From contig BFEA01000008.1 of the NCBI GenBank assembly GCA_003427395.1, positions 1,020,790 to 1,050,655 on the forward strand: 29,866 nt of DNA, read 5' to 3'. Shown here one piece after another: positions 29,451 through 29,866 of the stretch. The position numbers and the translations under genes were made by a program. The notes below the pieces were generated by a model, which saw only the letters and a program-made list of their open reading frames with translations, did not search any database and was not told the origin of the DNA. The stretch is from Chara braunii. Lineage: Eukaryota > Streptophyta > Charophyceae > Charales > Characeae. Every line of letters starts with the position of its first letter. Position 1 is the first letter of the stretch.

Positions 29451-29866
29451 GGTGATAGGTGCACAACCAGACAATGGTTCCACTCCTCACCACTTAGACT
29501 CTACTCCCCCTGACTAACAAACCTACTGACTCAATTCTAAAGGATGCCAACTAGGGTCACTAGCCTAGACCTGAACTATGGCTGTCACTACAGGACTTCA
29601 CTGCTGATCAGGAGGCATTTAAGGAGATCCCCCATAACTCCTCATGAATTCTTTAACGTCGCAAACAGGACGACGCGATCAGCAAGTCCTCTCAAGACGT
29701 AGACGGCCTGTTGTGCAGCCCACAACTCGGATTCTAGGCCTACGGTGCCACACCGAGCAGCCCGCCGGTCAGTACCGGTCCTTGGGAGGGTTCGTGTCCT
29801 CTGGGACAGTCGAGTCGTCAGACACAGTCTTTAGCCCTACTCAGCCCGTGTGGGTTTGGTCAACAA
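29451..29866 (-). other. Leader upstream of Gag; no gene
   Basis: Non-coding sequence between the Gag ATG and the window edge. I found no clear primer-binding site matching a tRNA 3' end, and no obvious match to the putative 3' LTR. So the 5' LTR is probably outside the window or too diverged to see by eye. Confidence 0.5.

Larger units (their letters stand above)
23281..29866 (-). mobile_element. Degenerate Ty3/gypsy LTR retrotransposon (chromovirus-like)
   Basis: Read on the minus strand from right to left, this has leader, Gag with zinc knuckle, protease, RT, RNase H, integrase and a chromodomain-like tail, then a purine tract and probable 3' LTR. RT-RNase H before integrase is the Ty3/gypsy order. 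More than ten frameshifts or nonsense codons break the polyprotein. The right-hand (5') LTR is not visible and probably lies beyond 29866. The left edge of the 3' LTR is unresolved and may extend below 23281. Confidence 0.92.

Noticed and set aside
29451-29866. 5' LTR of the gypsy element
   Set aside because: I looked for shared blocks with 23281-23865 and for a primer-binding site and found none by eye, so I kept it as leader only.

Overview
The window looks like intergenic, repeat-dominated nuclear DNA of a green plant or streptophyte alga. No intact host protein gene was found. The evidence for a plant lineage is: (1) a U6 snRNA-derived sequence whose 5' end has the plant-type short stem followed by GACATCC; (2) two tRNA-Tyr(GTA) genes, each with a short intron directly 3' of the anticodon; (3) LINEs whose ORF2 ends in a zf-RVT-type zinc-binding domain; (4) a Ty3/gypsy element with a chromodomain-like integrase tail. 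The species cannot be fixed from the sequence. A charophyte such as Chara is a guess only.

Layout. 1-1850 is low-complexity DNA, mostly a GAA/GAG-rich higher-order repeat followed by a short CAG-rich tandem repeat. 1851-4350 has no gene except a minus-strand tRNA-Tyr at 2896-2980. 4351-12605 holds two LINEs in the same orientation, almost head to tail: a 5'-truncated copy (A, 4351-6814) and a nearly full-length but broken copy (B, 6815-12605) with ORF1, endonuclease, reverse transcriptase and zinc-binding tail. 12606-15741 holds loose LINE 3' pieces, an integrase/chromodomain fragment of a second gypsy element (minus strand, 13777-14449) and a third LINE (C, about 14575-15741).

16425-19844 is rich in RNA polymerase III sequences: tRNA-Tyr (+), a SINE-like unit, tRNA-Ala(CGC) (-), tRNA-Ala(AGC) (+) and an A-tailed U6 pseudogene (-). 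Interleaved is a family of ~190-200 bp units meeting at a 26-bp palindrome (17332-18697), with related smaller inverted-repeat units at 20977-21213. A 48-codon fragment at 19911-20054 resembles group II intron reverse transcriptase/maturase. 20458-22820 has a 142-bp tandem duplication and several TG/AG microsatellites.

23281-29866 (minus strand) is most of a Ty3/gypsy retrotransposon read leftward: leader, Gag with zinc knuckle, protease (DSGAT), RT (YLDD), RNase H, integrase (H2C2 and DDE) and chromodomain-like tail, then a probable polypurine tract and LTR. It has many frameshifts and nonsense codons. Many nonsense codons sit where tryptophan seems expected, in the gypsy element and in the LINEs alike, so these are old inactive copies. 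No new gene system was seen. The most unusual items are the palindrome-bounded units, the A-tailed U6 copy with candidate target-site duplications, the sequence conserved beyond the LINE A-tracts, and the maturase-like fragment.
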